This document shows positions 26,027 through 34,733 of a stretch of 64,000 bases of DNA, piece by piece. Position 1 is the stretch's first letter. Every line of letters starts with the position of its first letter. Below the pieces are notes generated by a model, which had not been told where the DNA came from, searched no databases, and was given only the letters and a program-made list of their open reading frames with translations. This DNA is from Pseudorhodobacter sp. PARRP1 (GTDB lineage: Bacteria > Pseudomonadota > Alphaproteobacteria > Rhodobacterales > Rhodobacteraceae): positions 124,001 through 188,000 of the forward strand of contig NKIU01000004.1 of NCBI GenBank assembly GCA_002256245.1. The letters are read 5' to 3'. The position numbers were made by a program, and so were the translations under genes.

Positions 26027-26121
26027 CGAACAGTCACGCGGGCCATCACCTCATTCCCTCAACCGGATCAAGCTGATAGACCCGCCGCAGGCAAATGCGA
26101 GCGTAAGAGGCGAGGGTTGCG
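26027..26121 (+). promoter_or_regulatory. Structured leader between the uORF and cysS
   Basis: This stretch can fold in competing ways: GCGGG (26038-26042) with CCCGC (26081-26085), and CCTC-N4-CCTC (26049-26060) with GAGG-C-GAGG (26107-26115), which would mask the cysS ribosome-binding site. No T run follows either stem, so control of translation start is more likely than termination. Confidence 0.45.
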
Positions 26122-27537
26122 ATGATCAAACTGCACAACACCAAGACGCGGGCGAAGGAAATCTTCACCCCGATTGATGACAAGAACGTGCGGATGTATG
26201 TCTGCGGCCCCACGGTTTACGATCGCGCGCATCTGGGCAACGGCCGCCCGGTGGTGGTGTTTGACGTGCTGTATCGCCTGCTGCGCCATGTTTACGGCGC
26301 CGACCACGTCACTTACGTGCGCAATTTCACCGATGTCGATGACAAGATCAACGCGACCGCTCTGGCCCGCCAGCAGGCAGGCGCTGCGGGTTCGCTGGAG
26401 GACCTGATCCGCGAGCGGACCGAGGAAACCATCCAGTGGTATCACGACGACATGGACGCCTTGGGCGCGCTGCGGCCCAACTTTGAGCCGCGCGCGACGG
26501 AATATATCGGGCCGATGGTGGCGATGATTTCCGATTTGATCGCCAAAGGCCATGCCTATGCCGTTGAAGGTCATGTGCTTTTTCGTGTACGTTCGTACAA
26601 GAGTTACGGCGCGCTGTCGGGCCGCTCGGTCGATGACATGATCGCAGGCGCGCGGGTCGAAGTGGCCCCCTTCAAAGAAGACCCGATGGATTTCGTGCTG
26701 TGGAAGCCGTCCTCGGGCGACGAGCCCGGCTGGGAAAGCCCTTGGGGCCGGGGCCGTCCGGGCTGGCATATCGAATGCTCGGCGATGAGTTATGAATTGC
26801 TGGGGCCTTCGTTTGACATCCACGGCGGCGGCTTGGATCTGCAATTCCCCCACCACGAAAACGAGATCGCCCAAAGCTGCTGCGCCCACCCCGAGGCGAG
26901 TTTCGCGCGGGTCTGGATGCACAATGAGATGCTGCAGGTTGAGGGTAAGAAGATGTCCAAGAGTTTGGGCAATTTCTTTACCGTCCGGGATTTGCTGGAT
27001 CAGGGAATTCAGGGATATATCATTCGTATGGTCTTCCTCATGACTCACTACAGTAAACCGATGGATTGGACCGAGGCGAAATTCGTGAGAGCACGAGGTG
27101 AACTTAGTAAGTGGGCCAACTGGATGGCGAATTTTTCTGAGACAGGAATTAGTCCGTCTCAAGAGTTAATCGAAGCGCTTTCTGATGACCTCAATACCCC
27201 TGATGCAATCACACATCTTCGCACGTTGTATAGTGTTGGAAAATACGAACAACTGGCTGCTGATCTAAAATTTCTGGGCATTTGGAACGGACAAAATTCA
27301 AATGAAATTTCAGGTATTTACCTTCACGACACACATACCAAGCAAGCTGTTAAAATAAAAATTGAAAAAATCTTGGATCGCCTTGCTGAAGCAAGATCGG
27401 TGAAGAAATATGCCGAAGCTGATCGTATTAAGGCTGATCTTGTTGAAGCAGGCGTTGCAGTTCAGATTAGCAAAACTGCGACTTCTTACACGTTAATGCC
27501 AAATTTTGATCTCGCTAAACTCGAGTCCCTGAAATGA
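26122..27537 (+). CDS. cysS: Cysteinyl-tRNA synthetase, with an AT-rich 3' part
   Basis: A 471-residue class I synthetase that charges tRNA-Cys. Zinc ligand Cys28 sits in [14 protein letters not shown] (the last four residues are the HIGH-like motif); the other ligands lie in HIECSAMS and PHHENE. KMSKS is at 277-281. GAGGG lies 6 bases before the ATG. From about 27000 (codon ~293) to the stop, GC falls to about 42% by hand count, against over 60% in the first part, with rare codons (AAA, ATA, TTA, AGA) and phrases such as [10 protein letters not shown]. The protein stays full length and ends in the normal [12 protein letters not shown] block. The stop overlaps the cimA start (ATGA). Confidence 0.93.
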   Translation: MIKLHNTKTRAKEIFTPIDDKNVRMYVCGPTVYDRAHLGNGRPVVVFDVLYRLLRHVYGADHVTYVRNFTDVDDKINATALARQQAGAAGSLEDLIRERTEETIQWYHDDMDALGALRPNFEPRATEYIGPMVAMISDLIAKGHAYAVEGHVLFRVRSYKSYGALSGRSVDDMIAGARVEVAPFKEDPMDFVLWKPSSGDEPGWESPWGRGRPGWHIECSAMSYELLGPSFDIHGGGLDLQFPHHENEIAQSCCAHPEASFARVWMHNEMLQVEGKKMSKSLGNFFTVRDLLDQGIQGYIIRMVFLMTHYSKPMDWTEAKFVRARGELSKWANWMANFSETGISPSQELIEALSDDLNTPDAITHLRTLYSVGKYEQLAADLKFLGIWNGQNSNEISGIYLHDTHTKQAVKIKIEKILDRLAEARSVKKYAEADRIKADLVEAGVAVQISKTATSYTLMPNFDLAKLESLK

Positions 27538-29156
27538 ACCCCTCGCGCCTCTACCTGTTCGACACCACCCTCCGCGATGGCCAGCAAACCCAAGGTGTGC
27601 AATTCTCCACCGCCGAAAAGCGCCAGATTGCCACGGCGCTTGATGCCTTGGGGGTGGATTATATCGAGGGTGGGTGGCCGGGGGCGAATCCGACCGACTC
27701 GGAATTTTTCGCCCATGCCCCGAACACCCGCGCCACCATGACGGCGTTTGGCATGACCAAGCGCGTCGGGCGCTCGGCGGGCAATGATGATGTGCTGGCG
27801 GCGGTGCTGGATGCGGGCACGCCGGCGGTCTGTCTGGTGGGCAAGACGCATGAATTTCACGTCACCACCGCCTTGGGTGTTTCCCTAGAGGAAAACCGCG
27901 AGGCGATTGCGGCCTCGTTCCAGCATGTCGTCGCCAAAGGGCGCGAGGCTTTGTTTGACGCCGAGCATTTCTTTGACGGCTATCGCGCCAACCCAGACTA
28001 CGCGCTGTCATGTCTGCGCGCGGCCTATGATGCGGGTGCGCGCTGGATCGTTTTGTGCGACACAAACGGCGGCACTTTGCCATCGGAAGTGGGGCGCGTG
28101 GTGGCCGAGGTGATCGCCGCAGGCATCCCCGGTGATCGGTTGGGCATCCATTGCCACGATGATACCGGCAATGCGGTGGCCAATTCCTTGGCGGCCGTAG
28201 AGGCGGGCGCGCGGCAGATTCAAGGCACGCTGAACGGGCTGGGAGAGCGTTGCGGCAACGCAAATCTGGTCACCCTGATCCCGACTTTGCTGCTGAAGGA
28301 ACCTTTCGCAAGCCAGTTGCAAACCGGGGTCTCAGCCGAGGCTTTGGCCGGACTTGTACGTTTGTCCCGCAGCTTGGATGACATTCTGAACCGTGTGCCA
28401 AACCGTGCGGCCCCCTATGTCGGCGCCAGCGCCTTTGCGCACAAAGCTGGGCTACATGCCAGCGCAATCCTCAAGAATCCAAGCACTTACGAGCATATCG
28501 CGCCTGAAATCATCGGCAATGAGCGTATCATCCCTATGTCAAACCAGGCCGGGCAATCGAACCTGCGCACGCGCCTGATCTCGGCCGGGATCGAGGTGGC
28601 GGCGGGTGATCCGCGGCTGGGGCGCATCCTTGAAATCATCAAGGAACGCGAGGATCAGGGCTATGCCTACGACGGCGCGCAGGCCAGTTTCGAGCTGGTC
28701 GCCCGCAAGGAATTGGGCCTGCTGCCGACCTTCTTCGAGGTCAAGCGTTACCGGGTGACGGTGGAGCGGCGGAAGAACAAATATGACCGCATGGTCAGTT
28801 TGTCCGAAGCGGTGGTGGTGGTTAAAATCGGCGAGCACAAGATGCTATCGGTCAGCGAAAGCATGGATGAAACCGGCACCGATCGCGGCCCGGTCAATGC
28901 GCTTTCAAAGGCGCTGGCCAAGGATCTGGGGCCGTATCAGCGGGTGATTGACGATCTGCGGCTGGTCGATTTCAAGGTGCGGATCACCCAAGGCGGCACC
29001 GAGGCGGTGACTCGGGTGATTATTGACAGTGAAGACAGTCAGGGGCGGCGCTGGTCTACAGTGGGGGTCTCGGCCAACATCGTCGATGCCTCGTTCGAGG
29101 CGCTGCTGGACGCGATCAACTGGAAGCTGATCCGTGACATCGGGGTGCCGGTATGA
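27534..29156 (+). CDS. cimA: (R)-citramalate synthase
   Basis: A 540-residue HMGL-like enzyme that joins pyruvate and acetyl-CoA into citramalate, the entry to threonine-independent isoleucine synthesis. The catalytic TIM barrel has [27 protein letters not shown] and [12 protein letters not shown]. The C-terminal LeuA-type regulatory domain (about 400-540) probably binds isoleucine. The length and GQQTQG motif separate it from LeuA. It is coupled to cysS by ATGA and to the next gene by ATGA. Confidence 0.9.
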   Translation: MNPSRLYLFDTTLRDGQQTQGVQFSTAEKRQIATALDALGVDYIEGGWPGANPTDSEFFAHAPNTRATMTAFGMTKRVGRSAGNDDVLAAVLDAGTPAVCLVGKTHEFHVTTALGVSLEENREAIAASFQHVVAKGREALFDAEHFFDGYRANPDYALSCLRAAYDAGARWIVLCDTNGGTLPSEVGRVVAEVIAAGIPGDRLGIHCHDDTGNAVANSLAAVEAGARQIQGTLNGLGERCGNANLVTLIPTLLLKEPFASQLQTGVSAEALAGLVRLSRSLDDILNRVPNRAAPYVGASAFAHKAGLHASAILKNPSTYEHIAPEIIGNERIIPMSNQAGQSNLRTRLISAGIEVAAGDPRLGRILEIIKEREDQGYAYDGAQASFELVARKELGLLPTFFEVKRYRVTVERRKNKYDRMVSLSEAVVVVKIGEHKMLSVSESMDETGTDRGPVNALSKALAKDLGPYQRVIDDLRLVDFKVRITQGGTEAVTRVIIDSEDSQGRRWSTVGVSANIVDASFEALLDAINWKLIRDIGVPV

Positions 29157-29914
29157 GCGTTGACGCCTGCGCCGATCTGGTTGAGCGCGGCGATGCGGAC
29201 CGGTTCGCGGCGGTGATGGCGGCCCCTCCGGCGGTGCGGGCGCGGTTGTGGCCGCTGTATGCGTTCAATCTGGAAATCGCCCGCGCGCCTTGGGTGACGA
29301 AGGAACCGATGATCGCCGAGATGCGGCTGCAATGGTGGCGCGATGTGGTGGCCGAGCCTGCTCCGCGGGCGCATGAGGTGGCGGGGCCGCTGCACGGGCT
29401 GATCGCGGCGGCGGGTCTGGATGTGGGCGTGCTGGAGCAGATGGCTGCGGCGCGGGTGTGGGATGTCTATGCCGAGGCGTTCGAGGATCAGGCGGCGTTT
29501 GATGCCTATCTGGACCGGACCGCGGGGGGGCTGATGTGGCTGGCGGCGCGTGCGGTGGGGGCGGAGGCTCGGGCCGAGGCTGCGGTGCGCGACTATGGTT
29601 GGGCGGCGGGGTTGGCTGCTTTTTTGCGTGCGGTTCCGGTGCTGGAGGAGCGCGGCAAGCGGCCTCTGGTGGATGGGCGGCCGGGGGCGGTGCGGGATCT
29701 TGCGGCGCGCGGGCTGGAAAAAATCAAGGTCGCGCGGGCAGGGCGGCGGTTGGTGGGCGCGGCGGCCCCGGCCTTGCTGGCGGGATGGCAGGCCGAGGCG
29801 GTGTTGGCTCAGGTGGTGGCCGATCCGATGGTGGTGGCCGAGGGGCGGATGGGGCTGTCGGAGTTTGGCCGCAGGGGCAGGCTTTTGTGGCAGGCGACAA
29901 CCGCCCGCTGGTAG
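29153..29914 (+). CDS. Squalene/phytoene-synthase-fold protein, NDUFAF6-like
   Basis: A 253-residue all-helical protein of the SQS/PSY superfamily. The segment LWPLYAFNLEIARAPWVTKE, then PMIAEMRLQWWRDVV, matches the family, but the first Asp-rich motif (DxxxD), needed to bind the diphosphate and Mg, is absent. It therefore resembles NDUFAF6, a complex I assembly factor, more than a working synthase. It follows cimA with an ATGA overlap and ends at a hairpin terminator. No carotenoid genes are near. Confidence 0.72.
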   Translation: MSVDACADLVERGDADRFAAVMAAPPAVRARLWPLYAFNLEIARAPWVTKEPMIAEMRLQWWRDVVAEPAPRAHEVAGPLHGLIAAAGLDVGVLEQMAAARVWDVYAEAFEDQAAFDAYLDRTAGGLMWLAARAVGAEARAEAAVRDYGWAAGLAAFLRAVPVLEERGKRPLVDGRPGAVRDLAARGLEKIKVARAGRRLVGAAAPALLAGWQAEAVLAQVVADPMVVAEGRMGLSEFGRRGRLLWQATTARW

Positions 29915-29940
29915 GGTCCCGCATCGGGACCACCATTTTA
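29915..29940 (+). terminator. Terminator after the cysS-cimA operon
   Basis: GGTCCC (29915-29920), loop GCATC, GGGACC (29926-29931), extended by TGGT/ACCA pairing around it, then ATTTTA. It begins immediately after the stop. The same GGTCCCG core recurs at 37718. Confidence 0.7.
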
Positions 29941-29983
29941 CCCTATACAGATCAACGGGTTGGCATTTCCCGTTCACCAAACG

Positions 29984-30436
29984 TTAAGCTTTATCACCAA
30001 GATCGAACGCATAGCGCAGGCCTGTCACCGGGGCCGGGTGAAACCCCTGCGCAAGATAAAACGCCTGCGCGATGTCGTTGCCCGGCAGGGCTGAGACCGT
30101 CACGTAACTTGCCATTTTGCTGCGCGCATAGTCGAGGCTTGCCGCCAACAGCGCCTTGCCGATGCCATCACCGCGCGCATCCTCGCGCACAAACAGGTGG
30201 TGCAGATCCATGCCGCGCTGGCCGTATTGCACCCGCGCCAGTTGCGTCAGCGCCGCATAGCCCAGCAGGCGGCGGTCTGCCTGATAGACCAGCGCGTGCA
30301 GCCAAGGTGCCGCCCCGAACAGATCGCGCTGCAACTGTGCCACCGTGGCAGTTGCGGTGTCACCGTGATACTCGGCCAGCGCATGCACCATCTTGCAAAC
30401 CTGCGGCAGATCGGCGGGGGTGGCGGGACGGATCAT
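29984..30436 (-). CDS. GNAT family N-acetyltransferase
   Basis: A 150-residue acetyltransferase (MIRPATPADLPQVCKMVHAL...). The acetyl-CoA pyrophosphate loop is seen as VREDARGDGIGKALLAA (R-x-x-G-x-G), and QAFYLAQGFHP is the usual C-terminal motif. The acceptor is unknown; small amines or protein N-termini are typical. It is the last gene of a three-gene unit; its start overlaps the HExxH gene's stop by ATGA. Confidence 0.85.
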   Translation of the reverse strand: MIRPATPADLPQVCKMVHALAEYHGDTATATVAQLQRDLFGAAPWLHALVYQADRRLLGYAALTQLARVQYGQRGMDLHHLFVREDARGDGIGKALLAASLDYARSKMASYVTVSALPGNDIAQAFYLAQGFHPAPVTGLRYAFDLGDKA

Positions 30437-31131
30437 GCGGAGAAGCCCATCGGCGTTGCGGAAAGCGCTGCGGCCATTTTGCGCAATTTCTTCCCGACAT
30501 GTGCCGACAGGAAGGGCAAAGCGGCATCAACAGGACGGTTTGTCAGCTGCAAAAACACCGCAAGCGCAAAGGCGCGGGTGTCTTGCGAAAGATACCCGGC
30601 CCAGCCCATCCGGTCGGCCGCATCAAGTTGAAAAATTCCAAACCCATGAATGACGCAGTGCAAATCTGTGGCAAGTTCATGGGTGGCACGACCGCCGGGC
30701 ATGTCCTCTACCACATCGGCCAGTTTAAGATGCATCAACTCGTGCGCCATTGTGGAAATGAAGACAATCGGATGATCCAACAGGCGGGGGTCATAGGTGA
30801 TGATCGGCGTTTTGCTGTCGGCAATGAAGCTGCCGCTGACTTGGGTAAGGCTGTTGTAGTCGCGCGCGGCCTGCTCTGGCAAAATGCCCTGCGGGATCAA
30901 GCTGACATCGACAGAGTCGAGCGATAACAGGGACTTCACTTCGGAAAACACCCGTTGCGCAGTCTCGGCTGCGGCAGCGCGATTGGATTTGAAAAAGGTG
31001 CGCGTCGGGGTGATCAGCGGCGCGGCGCTTAGGCTGTCTTGGCCAAAATTTGCCACAGCCCATGCAAAATGCGACTCTACCCAAGCGCGTTTTTCAGGCG
31101 CAATCACTGGGGCTGACCGAAACGGCCACAT
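30433..31131 (-). CDS. Putative zincin (HExxH) protein of unknown function
   Basis: A 232-residue protein without signal peptide or membrane segment. HELMH at 130-134 is a zinc-metallopeptidase motif; 16 residues later RATHELATDLHCV offers a third ligand (Glu152 or Asp156). An upstream DYNSLTQVSGSFIADSKTPI could be a beta edge strand. I know no named family for it. It lies 3 bases after the MFS gene and overlaps the GNAT gene, so all three are probably one message. Confidence 0.65.
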   Translation of the reverse strand: MWPFRSAPVIAPEKRAWVESHFAWAVANFGQDSLSAAPLITPTRTFFKSNRAAAAETAQRVFSEVKSLLSLDSVDVSLIPQGILPEQAARDYNSLTQVSGSFIADSKTPIITYDPRLLDHPIVFISTMAHELMHLKLADVVEDMPGGRATHELATDLHCVIHGFGIFQLDAADRMGWAGYLSQDTRAFALAVFLQLTNRPVDAALPFLSAHVGKKLRKMAAALSATPMGFSA

Positions 31132-31134
31132 CGC

Positions 31135-32343
31135 CTAGCGCGTCTCTTTCGGGCGCAGGGCCAGCCAGATCAGCGCGCCACCCGCAAGCACAAGGAACGG
31201 CAGCATTGCCATGTTCACCGCTTGCCAGCCCGCCTGCACAGAGGAACCCGAGCAGTTCATCAACCCGCCCGATGAGAAGCTGGCGAGGGTGACGCCGCCG
31301 AACACGATCAGATCGTTCATGCCCTGCATCCGGCCACGCTCGGCCGGGGTGATCAGGGTGGTCAGCATGGTGGTGGCGCCGATGAAGGCAAAGTTCCACC
31401 CGAAGCCCAACAGCATCAGAGCGGCAAAGAAGTTGAACAGATCGACCCCCGCCATCGCCACCGCTCCGGCTGCGGCAAGGATGATCAGGCCGGTGGCCAT
31501 CACCCGCTGTGTGCCGAAGCGGGCTATGATGTGGCCGGTGACAAACGAGGGCGCATACATCGCCAGCACATGGCCCATCACCACATTGGCGGCATCCGAT
31601 TTCAGATAGCCGCAGCCAACCACCGCGAGGGGCGACGAGGTCATCACCAGGTTCATCAGCGCGTAGGACACCGTGGCCACGATCACCGCGACGGCAATCG
31701 CGGGCGTGCGGATCAGATCGGCGCGGCTGCGGCCCTGCGCCGAACCTACGGCGGCAACCACAGGTTTGGGGATCTTGAGCAGCGCGAACAGGAAGACGCC
31801 AAAGACGTTGAGGGCAATGACGGTCAGGTAGGTGCCCAGAAACGGGATGACCAAGGCGTCATTGGTCAGCTTGACCAGCTCTGGCCCGGTGACGGCAGAC
31901 AGCAGGCCCCCCGCCATCACCCAGGAAATCGCCTTGGGGCGGAAGCTTTCGGAGGCGGTGTCGGCGGCGGCAAAGCGGTAAAACCCCTGCGCCGACATAT
32001 AGATGCCCGAAAACAGGCCACCCAGGATGAACAGCGCGAAAGAGCTGTGGTAAAGGCCAAGGGCGCTGATCACCGCCCCCAAAGTGCCGCCCAGGGTGCC
32101 CGCGATGAAGCCCGCGCGCCGACCAAAGCGCGCCATGAACGCCGAGATCGGCGTCGCCGTCAGCATCGAGCCGATCACCATCGCCGAAATCGGCAGCGTC
32201 GCCCAGCACGGGTTTGGCGCAAGCGATTGCCCCGCCAGCCCTGCGATGATGAACACCATCGGCAGTTGCGCGCCAAGGATGGCTTGGGAAGCAACGAGCA
32301 CATAGACGTTGCGGCGGGCGAGGCTGTCTTGATCGGTCATCAT
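31135..32343 (-). CDS. Major facilitator superfamily transporter
   Basis: A 402-residue inner-membrane protein with 12 likely helices. The loop 2-3 motif appears as SAFMARFGRRAGFIAGTLGG, and its counterpart in the second half as GHIIARFGTQRVMATGL. The profile fits small-molecule or drug efflux MFS carriers; the substrate is unknown. It is the first gene of the MFS-HExxH-GNAT unit. Two adjacent ATGs open it; no strong Shine-Dalgarno is seen. Confidence 0.85.
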   Translation of the reverse strand: MMTDQDSLARRNVYVLVASQAILGAQLPMVFIIAGLAGQSLAPNPCWATLPISAMVIGSMLTATPISAFMARFGRRAGFIAGTLGGTLGAVISALGLYHSSFALFILGGLFSGIYMSAQGFYRFAAADTASESFRPKAISWVMAGGLLSAVTGPELVKLTNDALVIPFLGTYLTVIALNVFGVFLFALLKIPKPVVAAVGSAQGRSRADLIRTPAIAVAVIVATVSYALMNLVMTSSPLAVVGCGYLKSDAANVVMGHVLAMYAPSFVTGHIIARFGTQRVMATGLIILAAAGAVAMAGVDLFNFFAALMLLGFGWNFAFIGATTMLTTLITPAERGRMQGMNDLIVFGGVTLASFSSGGLMNCSGSSVQAGWQAVNMAMLPFLVLAGGALIWLALRPKETR

Positions 32344-32435
32344 GTGCCATCGGTAGGCATGGGGTATGGCCGGGGCAAGGGGGATTCGCTCTGGCCTTAT
32401 GAATTGCGCGCGCTGGAGGGGTGGCAGGAGAAGTC

Positions 32436-33065
32436 ATGGTTGGGCGGATCATCGAAAGTCTGGACTGTGTGGCCGAGGGGGCAGCGTGGCTGGCTGCATC
32501 GGATGTGCGCTTTGCCGGGGCGTTGGGACAGGTGGGCGCTTTGCCGCTGCGGCGTCATGCCGATGGGTTTACCGCGCTGCTGGATGCGATTGTCGGCCAG
32601 CAGGTTTCGGTCGCCTCGGCCAATGCGATCTGGGCGCGGATGGAGGCAGCGGGGGTGGTCAGCCTTGAGGGCGTGCAGGCGGCCACGGACGAGCAATTGC
32701 GCGCGGCTGGCCTGTCGCGGCAAAAGGCACGCTATGCCAAGGCGCTGGCGGCATCTGGCATAGATTTCATCGGCTTGCGGGTGATGCCGGATGAGGTGGT
32801 GATTGCCGAACTGGTCGCCGTGCCGGGCATTGGGCGCTGGACGGCCGAGATCTACGCGATGTTTGCCTTGGGGCGTGCCGATGTGTTCGCGCCCGGCGAT
32901 CTGGCGTTGCAAGAGGGCGCGCGGCTGCTGTTCGGGCTGGAGGCGCGGCCCACGGAAAAGGCGCTGCGGGCGATGGCCGAGGCGTGGAGCCCGTGGCGCA
33001 GCGTTGCGGCGCGGGTGCTGTGGGCCTATTATCATGTGGTGAAAACGCGAGAAGGTATCCGATGA
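32436..33065 (+). CDS. alkA: DNA-3-methyladenine glycosylase II (AlkA-like)
   Basis: A 209-residue base-excision repair enzyme. The helix-hairpin-helix VAVPGIGRWTAEIYAMF is followed by the catalytic-Asp segment GRADVFAPGDLALQ. The N-terminal region holds TALLDAIVGQQVSVASA, as in AlkA, but the E. coli N-terminal domain is missing, so it is the short form. AGGAG lies 5 bases before the ATG at 32436. Its stop overlaps the esterase start by ATGA. Confidence 0.87.
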   Translation: MVGRIIESLDCVAEGAAWLAASDVRFAGALGQVGALPLRRHADGFTALLDAIVGQQVSVASANAIWARMEAAGVVSLEGVQAATDEQLRAAGLSRQKARYAKALAASGIDFIGLRVMPDEVVIAELVAVPGIGRWTAEIYAMFALGRADVFAPGDLALQEGARLLFGLEARPTEKALRAMAEAWSPWRSVAARVLWAYYHVVKTREGIR

Positions 33066-33721
33066 GGGAATTGAAGTTTGGCCGGGTGGCAGCGGCCTCG
33101 GGGCAGGCGCGCGGCATGGTGGTGTTCGTGCATGGCTATGGTGCCGATGGCGCGGATTTGCTGGGGCTGGCGGACAGCCTTGCACCGCATTTGCCGCATG
33201 TGGTGTTCTATGCCCCCGATGCGCCCGAGGCTTGTGCGGGTAATCCGTTTGGCCGCCAGTGGTTTGGCATTCCGCGCTTTGACGGCTCATCCGAGGCGGA
33301 TGCCAAGGCGGGGCTGGCGCGGGCGGCAGAGGATTTGAACGGCTTTCTCGATGCGCGACTGGCGGACGAGGGCTTGGCCCCCGAGGCGCTGGTTTTGCTG
33401 GGGTTTTCTCAGGGTGCGATGATGAGCCTGCATGTGGCCCCGCGCCGTGAACAGGTGATTGCCGGGGTGGTGTCTATTTCAGGAAAGCTGATGTTTCCTG
33501 AAGCGTTAAAGGCTGAGGCTAAGGTGAAACCTGAAGTGTTGTTGGTGCATGGCGATCAAGACCCGGTGGTGCCGTTTGACGAAATGCAGGTGGCAGGAAA
33601 TGCGCTGGTGGCGGCGGGGTTTGCGACCTACGGCCACGTGATGAAGGGCACCGGGCACGGTATTGCGCCCGATGGCTTGCAGGTGGCGTTAAGCTTTATC
33701 GCCGATCGGCTGGGGGTTTAA
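33062..33721 (+). CDS. Carboxylesterase/phospholipase-type alpha/beta hydrolase
   Basis: A 219-residue serine hydrolase of the Abhydrolase_2 family. The oxyanion region is VVFVHGYGADGADLLGLA, the nucleophile Ser is in LLGFSQGAMMS, Asp in HGDQDPVVP and His in GTGHGIAPDG: a full triad. These enzymes act on short-chain acyl esters, lysophospholipids or acyl-proteins. It is coupled to alkA and overlaps glk tail to tail by 4 bases. Confidence 0.87.
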   Translation: MRELKFGRVAAASGQARGMVVFVHGYGADGADLLGLADSLAPHLPHVVFYAPDAPEACAGNPFGRQWFGIPRFDGSSEADAKAGLARAAEDLNGFLDARLADEGLAPEALVLLGFSQGAMMSLHVAPRREQVIAGVVSISGKLMFPEALKAEAKVKPEVLLVHGDQDPVVPFDEMQVAGNALVAAGFATYGHVMKGTGHGIAPDGLQVALSFIADRLGV

Positions 33722-34686
33722 GTGCCGCCCGTGGCCAGATAGGCGGCACAACCGGTGAGGGCGGCGAAATCGTCCTCGACCGCGAAGACGGCGAAGCTTT
33801 GCATGAATTCGGCAAAACGGCCCTTGGTGCGGAAGGCGCTCGCCAGGTTCATCTCGTCCATATAGGGCACCATGGCGCGGGCGACGCCGCCGATCAGATA
33901 GATGCCGCCAAACGGCAGATGAACCAAGGCCAGATTGCCAAGCTCTTGCCCCAGCAAGTGCATGTAAAGCTTGGCCGTTTCAACCGCCAGCGGATCGCCC
34001 GCGGCAAGGGCGGCCATGATGTCGGCGGCCTTCAGATCTTGCGGTTGACCGGCTTCGGTGGTGGTGAACAGATGCACATGCTCCAGCCCGCGGCCCGCCA
34101 GCACATCCTCGACCCCGGCGTAGCCATGCGCGTTTGCCACCTTGTGCGCGACAAATTCTGACAGGCGGAAATCCTGCGCGGTTTGCACCGGCATCGAGAT
34201 GTGACCGCATTCGGACGCAGCAACCAGACGGCCCTTGGGCGTGTCATGCACCGGCGCTGCGTTCATGCCGGTGCCCACCCCCACCACCAGCATCGCCGCA
34301 CCCGGTGCTTGCGTGCCGGGGATCAGCACGCGCAAATACTCGGGCGCGATATGGCCCAAGGCATGGCCCTGCGCTTGCAGATCGTTGAGGATGGCGGTCT
34401 GGCTGGCGTTGGTTGCGCGGATCAGCAGCGCCGCGTCAATCACCCAAGACAGGTTGGTCATCACCGCCACGCCATCGCGCACCGGCCCCGCCGCCGCGAC
34501 ACAGACGCCATCCACCGCATGCAGCCCTTCTTCGGCCATATAGCGCGCCAGAACAGGCTCCAGACTGCTGAATTCGCTGTTGGCATAGCGGCGGATGCTT
34601 GTGGGGCGCACCACTTTGCCATCGGCGAGGGCCACGCGGGTGTTGGTGCCACCGATATCGGCAACGAGGGCGAGGGAGGTGGGCAT
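33718..34686 (-). CDS. glk: Glucokinase
   Basis: A 322-residue ROK-unrelated hexokinase-fold enzyme of the bacterial Glk family, phosphorylating glucose with ATP. Motifs are LVADIGGTNTRVALADG (phosphate 1), VCVAAAGPVRDG, ILNDLQAQGHAL (Asn-Asp, catalytic base) and SECGHISMP. The start ATG at 34686 has AGGA 5 bases upstream. It follows the LacI gene by 47 bases on the same strand, so it probably belongs to a sugar-responsive unit. Confidence 0.9.
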   Translation of the reverse strand: MPTSLALVADIGGTNTRVALADGKVVRPTSIRRYANSEFSSLEPVLARYMAEEGLHAVDGVCVAAAGPVRDGVAVMTNLSWVIDAALLIRATNASQTAILNDLQAQGHALGHIAPEYLRVLIPGTQAPGAAMLVVGVGTGMNAAPVHDTPKGRLVAASECGHISMPVQTAQDFRLSEFVAHKVANAHGYAGVEDVLAGRGLEHVHLFTTTEAGQPQDLKAADIMAALAAGDPLAVETAKLYMHLLGQELGNLALVHLPFGGIYLIGGVARAMVPYMDEMNLASAFRTKGRFAEFMQSFAVFAVEDDFAALTGCAAYLATGGT

Positions 34687-34733
34687 CTTTGTCCTCATTG
34701 GATGAGCTTTGGCACGCAGGCCGTTGATATAGC

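Noticed and set aside
33478-33502. Perfect 9-bp inverted repeat TTCAGGAAA...TTTCCTGAA inside the esterase gene
   Set aside because: It lies in coding sequence, has no T run and no promoter near it; a chance palindrome is the simplest reading.
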